Shown here: positions 6,096-8,718 of the stretch, one piece after another | Layout of the letters: every line of letters begins with the position of its first letter | Position numbering within the stretch: position 1 is the stretch's first letter | Assembly: GCA_964528575.1 (NCBI GenBank) | Contig: CAZGTQ010000358.1 | Location: 1 to 8,718, forward strand | Direction of reading: 5' to 3' | DNA length: 8,718 nucleotides | Source of the DNA: CAZGTQ01 sp964528575 | Lineage (GTDB): Bacteria; Planctomycetota; UBA1135; GCA-002686595 | Position numbers and translations under genes: made by a program | The notes under the pieces: generated by a model | Databases searched by the model: none | Told to the model about the DNA's origin: nothing | The model's input: the letters and a program-made list of their open reading frames with translations, nothing else

Positions 6096-8045
6096 CTACT
6101 CGATCGTGAACTCCGCCAGCGCGGAGCCGGCGACCGGCGGCTCGCCGGGGTAATGGTCGTTCGCGATCAGCCACTGATACGGCAGCGTGACGCCGATGAG
6201 CGCCGTCTCGTTCGGGATCGGGACGAATTGCTTGGCGAAGCCGTCGGTCGCGTTCGCGTGGGCGGTGCCGACCGTCTGCGTCTGATGCTCGTACGTCAGG
6301 TTCTGGTACAGGTAGCAGCCGTTCAGGCCGAACTCGGTGAGCTCGAGCGGCAGCGCCTTGTCCTGGTACAAGACCTTCGAGGTGCCGACATAGAGGAAGG
6401 CGCGCACGCCGCCGGGGACGTTGGTCACCTCGGCGTAGAACGCCGACGCGCCGATCTTCGCGACGCCCGAGCCGCCGATCTGCGGCAGAGCGCCGTAGTA
6501 CGAGCACGGCGTGCCCGACACGACGACCTGGCTCTGCGGCGCCGTCTCGAACCCGTCGATCCGGCGCCCCTCGACGCCCGACTCGTCGATGACCACGACG
6601 TCGTGGACCGCCGCGAACGTCGGGCGGGTCGTCAGCACGAGCTTCGTCGAGTCGACGAAGATCGCGCCGCCCGGCTCGCCGGCGACGTAGATCTGGTCGC
6701 CGATGACGACCCGCGCGCGCGGCCGGAACCCGGTGCCGGTGATCTCGAGCGTCGTGCCGCCCGCGGGCGGCCCGACCGCCGGAAACACGCTCGCGACGAC
6801 GGGGTCGGGCGGCGTGATCTCGAGGGCGGCGGGCAGGATGCTCACGGAGCCCCCCGGGGCCGTGATCTTCAGGTCCACGTGTCCCGGCTCCGCTCCCGGC
6901 GGCACGATCACATCGAAGTTCGCCTGAACCCCGAACAAGAGCGGCGTTCCGATGGTGATCGACGGATCGCTGGCTTCGATGACGGACCCTGCCACGAGCC
7001 CCTTGCCATGGATGCCGACGAAGGTTGTCACACCCGCCGTGGTCCGGAGCGGGAAGTCGTCTTGGTCGTCTCCCAGCCGGACGAACACCGGCGGAGCGGC
7101 GAGGATCGTCCCGACGTTCACCGTCGATTGGCTCCCCCCCACGACGACCGGATTCCCCAACTCGGTTGCGCCGAAGTCAGTCTGGATCGTCTTGCCAGAG
7201 ATGTCGTTCGAACCGACCGGCTTGATCAACGGGACCACGTAGAGCGAGTAGGTGTCCGGCTCGATCCCGTGCAGGAAGAACGTCCCGTCGTCGGCTGTCA
7301 GGTCCGCGCCGTACGTCCGTCCGTTCGAATCGCGCGCTATGACGTAGGCGCCCTTCACGACGGTGCTGCTCGAGGACCTTCGCACCGTGCCGGTGATGGA
7401 GGCGAACGTGGCCGACGGGTAGGCGTCGCGCATTCCGTTGACCTCGTCCATCGAGATGCTGCGGCCGAGCGTGTTGCTGGTACCGACGTAGGGCAGCATC
7501 ACCCCACCGACGAAGCCGCTGTGGTCGAGCCCGAGGAAGTGACCGAGCTCGTGCGTCACGACCTCGCCGATGTCGAAGCCTCCCGACTTGGACGTCGTGA
7601 ACTGGTAGGCGACGCCGTTCAGGAGGATGTCTGCGTCGAGGATCTTCCCGTTCGGATCGACAGCGAGCTGGGTGATTGCGACGGCGCCGATCCCGCCAGG
7701 GAAATAGCCGGTCGTGTCGTTCTCATCGAAGAGGACGGTTTGCAGGTCTTGCTTCCAATAGTCGGTCCGGGCTTGCTGCGAGGGGCTCGTGTCCTCCACC
7801 AGCCGAATGGACGAACCGACGGCGTCGTTCCAGCTTTGGATCGCGTTGCGAATCGCGGCGAGGTCGGTCCCGTCGGAGACGTCGCCGGAACCGGCGGCAT
7901 TGAGCACGATCGGGACGTTCGAGGGGTCCGGCCATGCCAGCTCGGCACCCGTCGAGAACACGAACAGGCGCACGTGCGAAAATGTCGCGGGCACGATCAG
8001 ACCGAGCGTCAGCGCGCCGACGAGCAACTGCTTACGGCGCCCCAC
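6096..8045 (-). CDS. Secreted matrixin-type zinc metalloprotease with regulatory-like and TIG/IPT domains
   Basis: The product has 649 residues from a GTG at 8045. The N-terminal MGRRKQLLVGALTLGLIVPA is a signal peptide. Residues 36-210 form a metzincin catalytic domain: an AIRNAIQSWND helix, then the zinc site H165-E166-L-G-H169-x-x-G-L-D-H175-S, and a Met-turn at M183 (GGVMLPY). The closing ISMDEVNGMRDAYP is typical of bacterial matrixins. Three His bind zinc and E166 is the catalytic base. Residues 215-270 (ASITGTV...DDGTFFLHGI...Y) match a carboxypeptidase-regulatory-like beta domain. Residues about 318-410 look Ig-like, and 413-500 (VFPAVGPPAGGTTLEITGTGF) are a TIG/IPT domain. Residues 510-649, with C514 and C577 probably disulfide-linked, resemble a C-terminal beta-rich domain I associate with secreted Planctomycetota proteins. 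No cysteine-switch prodomain is visible. The frame is open upstream to 8171, but that part overlaps the preceding gene; the GTG with its GGAGG site one base after that gene's stop is the better start. Confidence 0.9.
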   Translation of the reverse strand: MGRRKQLLVGALTLGLIVPATFSHVRLFVFSTGAELAWPDPSNVPIVLNAAGSGDVSDGTDLAAIRNAIQSWNDAVGSSIRLVEDTSPSQQARTDYWKQDLQTVLFDENDTTGYFPGGIGAVAITQLAVDPNGKILDADILLNGVAYQFTTSKSGGFDIGEVVTHELGHFLGLDHSGFVGGVMLPYVGTSNTLGRSISMDEVNGMRDAYPSATFASITGTVRRSSSSTVVKGAYVIARDSNGRTYGADLTADDGTFFLHGIEPDTYSLYVVPLIKPVGSNDISGKTIQTDFGATELGNPVVVGGSQSTVNVGTILAAPPVFVRLGDDQDDFPLRTTAGVTTFVGIHGKGLVAGSVIEASDPSITIGTPLLFGVQANFDVIVPPGAEPGHVDLKITAPGGSVSILPAALEITPPDPVVASVFPAVGPPAGGTTLEITGTGFRPRARVVIGDQIYVAGEPGGAIFVDSTKLVLTTRPTFAAVHDVVVIDESGVEGRRIDGFETAPQSQVVVSGTPCSYYGALPQIGGSGVAKIGASAFYAEVTNVPGGVRAFLYVGTSKVLYQDKALPLELTEFGLNGCYLYQNLTYEHQTQTVGTAHANATDGFAKQFVPIPNETALIGVTLPYQWLIANDHYPGEPPVAGSALAEFTIE

Positions 8046-8059
8046 CTCAGCGGGCCTCC
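8043..8059 (-). promoter_or_regulatory. Ribosome site and TGA-G-GTG coupling junction of the metalloprotease
   Basis: On the - strand GGAGG (8059-8055) lies within the last codons of the small-protein gene, 9 bases before the GTG start at 8045-8043. The upstream stop TGA (8049-8047) is one base from this GTG. A terminating ribosome could re-initiate here, giving translational coupling of the two secreted products. Confidence 0.7.
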
Positions 8060-8634
8060 GCGGTGCGCTTCGCGCGATCGGCCGCGCACAGCGCCTCGAG
8101 GCGAGCGACGAGATCGGCGTACCCGTACGCTCGAACGCCATCCGCCTCGTGACCTTCGCCGAAGCCGGCACCGCCCGCGTCTTGCACCGCGACGCGACCG
8201 CGAGCGGCTGCGACGATGCTCAGCTTGCCCTGGCCGAGGCCGATCGGCATGCGGATCCCGGTCGAGCCAGTGCGACTCAGGAAGACGATGGCGCGCTCGC
8301 CCTCGACGAATCTCGGCAGGCCGGGGATCAGCAGCGCACTGCCGTCGGGAAGGACCCCGCCCGGCATCCGCACGACGCGCACGGCCTCGTCGTCGCCTTT
8401 CCACGTGCGCGCAACGTCGAAGACGTATTCCGTCTCGACGCGGTGGCTCTCGTGATGGATGAACGAGCGTGACTCGGCGACGCGCGCCTCGAACACGAGC
8501 TCGGCACGCTCGACGAGCTCGTCGAGATCCATGCGCTCGACGGTGCTCGCCGCGGCGCCCGCTCGCGTGTACGCGAGCAAAGCCAACACGCCGGCCAACA
8601 GGGCGGCGGTGGCCGCTCTTCCTGCGCTCCTCAT
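8047..8634 (-). CDS. Small secreted protein of unknown function, translationally coupled to the metalloprotease
   Basis: The product has 195 residues from the ATG at 8634, which has AAGGA five bases upstream and starts a clear signal peptide (RSAGR, then a long Ala/Leu core, cleavage near A26-A29). A GTG at 8679 and the frame beyond are also open to the window edge, but would bury the signal. The mature part begins with an amphipathic segment MDLDELVERAELVFEARV (35-52). Beta-rich stretches follow: ETEYVFDVARTWKGDD (67-82), VRVVRMPGGV (86-94), GLPRFVEGERAIVFLS (105-120) and IGLGQGKLSIV (131-141). Gly-Glu-rich turns and a helical end (171-190) close the protein; C182 is its only Cys. I recall similar small secreted proteins beside matrixins in environmental bacteria but know no function. 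The one-base junction with the protease gene suggests a partner role such as inhibitor, chaperone or substrate-binding accessory; this is inference. Confidence 0.8.
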   Translation of the reverse strand: MRSAGRAATAALLAGVLALLAYTRAGAAASTVERMDLDELVERAELVFEARVAESRSFIHHESHRVETEYVFDVARTWKGDDEAVRVVRMPGGVLPDGSALLIPGLPRFVEGERAIVFLSRTGSTGIRMPIGLGQGKLSIVAAARGRVAVQDAGGAGFGEGHEADGVRAYGYADLVARLEALCAADRAKRTAEAR

Positions 8635-8718
8635 CGTGGTCCTTCCCCCGAAGTTGCCCCGGACCGTGGCGCTGGCCACGCGGCTCCCTGCGTGAAGCTG
8701 CCGGCGACGGTCCTGGCG
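8635..8718 (-). other. Upstream region of the small secreted protein gene, window edge
   Basis: These 84 bases precede the 8634 start. All three - strand frames lack stop codons, so the end of an upstream gene or a longer form of this gene cannot be excluded. No convincing -10 box is visible. The stretch 8678-8696 resembles the promoter DNA of the 865-aa gene (5964-5983), including an identical 11-mer GGGAGCCGCGT on the - strand, with TTCACG where the other has TTGACG. Confidence 0.3.
8640..8644 (-). promoter_or_regulatory. Ribosome binding site deciding the 8634 start
   Basis: On the - strand AAGGA, at the end of the purine run GGGGGAAGGA (8649-8640), lies five bases before the ATG at 8634. 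This spacing supports that start over the in-frame GTG at 8679. Confidence 0.6.

Noticed and set aside
1007..6109. A 1700-codon open frame on the + strand across two - strand genes
   Set aside because: It is the antisense shadow of high-GC3 genes: its translation is monotonously rich in Arg, Ala, Val, Asp, Glu and His without domains, while the - strand frames have signal peptides and clear domain motifs.
8046..8171. N-terminal extension of the protease to 8171
   Set aside because: It would overlap the small secreted protein gene by 125 bases and place an Arg-rich stretch before the signal peptide. The GTG at 8045 has a well-placed GGAGG.
5922..8462. An 846-codon open frame on the + strand opposite the protease and small-protein genes
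   Set aside because: It has the same Arg/Asp/Val-rich composition without recognisable motifs. The opposite strand encodes an intact HExxHxxGxxH protease.

Overview
This is a GC-rich bacterial window, with strongly G/C third codon positions and long spurious open frames opposite every real gene. It holds six protein-coding genes: two short ones on the + strand at the left, and four on the - strand filling the rest. All four - strand products look exported and are built from extracellular modules: beta-propellers, EF-hands, PKD/Ig folds, TIG/IPT, a matrixin protease and Cys-rich segments. The PQQ-type propeller with an 'FRGPNGTG' entry motif and an EF-hand insertion, and the C-terminal beta-rich domain of the protease, resemble proteins I associate with Planctomycetota and neighbouring high-GC phyla (Acidobacteriota, Myxococcota, Eisenbacteria-like). 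That placement is an inference from style, not a proven assignment.

Left part (1-889, + strand). The window opens in an intergenic region with two tandem copies of a 15-bp TGAGA...TCTCA palindrome, a Fur-type 7-1-7 geometry. Next comes a small thioredoxin-like [2Fe-2S] ferredoxin (63-386). Nine bases later is a membrane-anchored protein of unknown function (396-889), whose frame is broken by what looks like one lost G in a short G run near 734. The layout suggests an iron-responsive unit, possibly divergent from an iron-related gene just outside the window.

Middle (899-5923, - strand). The 789-residue product fuses a YCF48/BNR-type propeller to a PQQ-like propeller with two EF-hand loops. 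It lies 57 bp downstream of an 865-residue Cys-rich PKD-containing surface protein that ends in a degenerate glutamine-amidotransferase-like domain. The two are probably co-transcribed from a good -35/-10 pair at 5955-5983. That promoter lies at the edge of a tandem 13-bp repeat in which each unit carries another TTGACG hexamer.

Right part (6034-8718, - strand). A small secreted protein of unknown function (8047-8634) is followed, one base after its stop, by a matrixin-type zinc metalloprotease with carboxypeptidase-regulatory-like and TIG domains (6096-8045). A strong hairpin (6034-6066) ends this unit. The stop/start junction predicts translational coupling, so the two secreted proteins probably work together.

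I see no RNA genes, CRISPR arrays, transposases or integrases. No stretch over 300 bases lacks a gene. I do not see a clear, wholly new system. The best leads are the coupled small-protein/matrixin pair, the double-propeller fusion, the tandem Fur-like boxes and the -35-bearing minisatellite.
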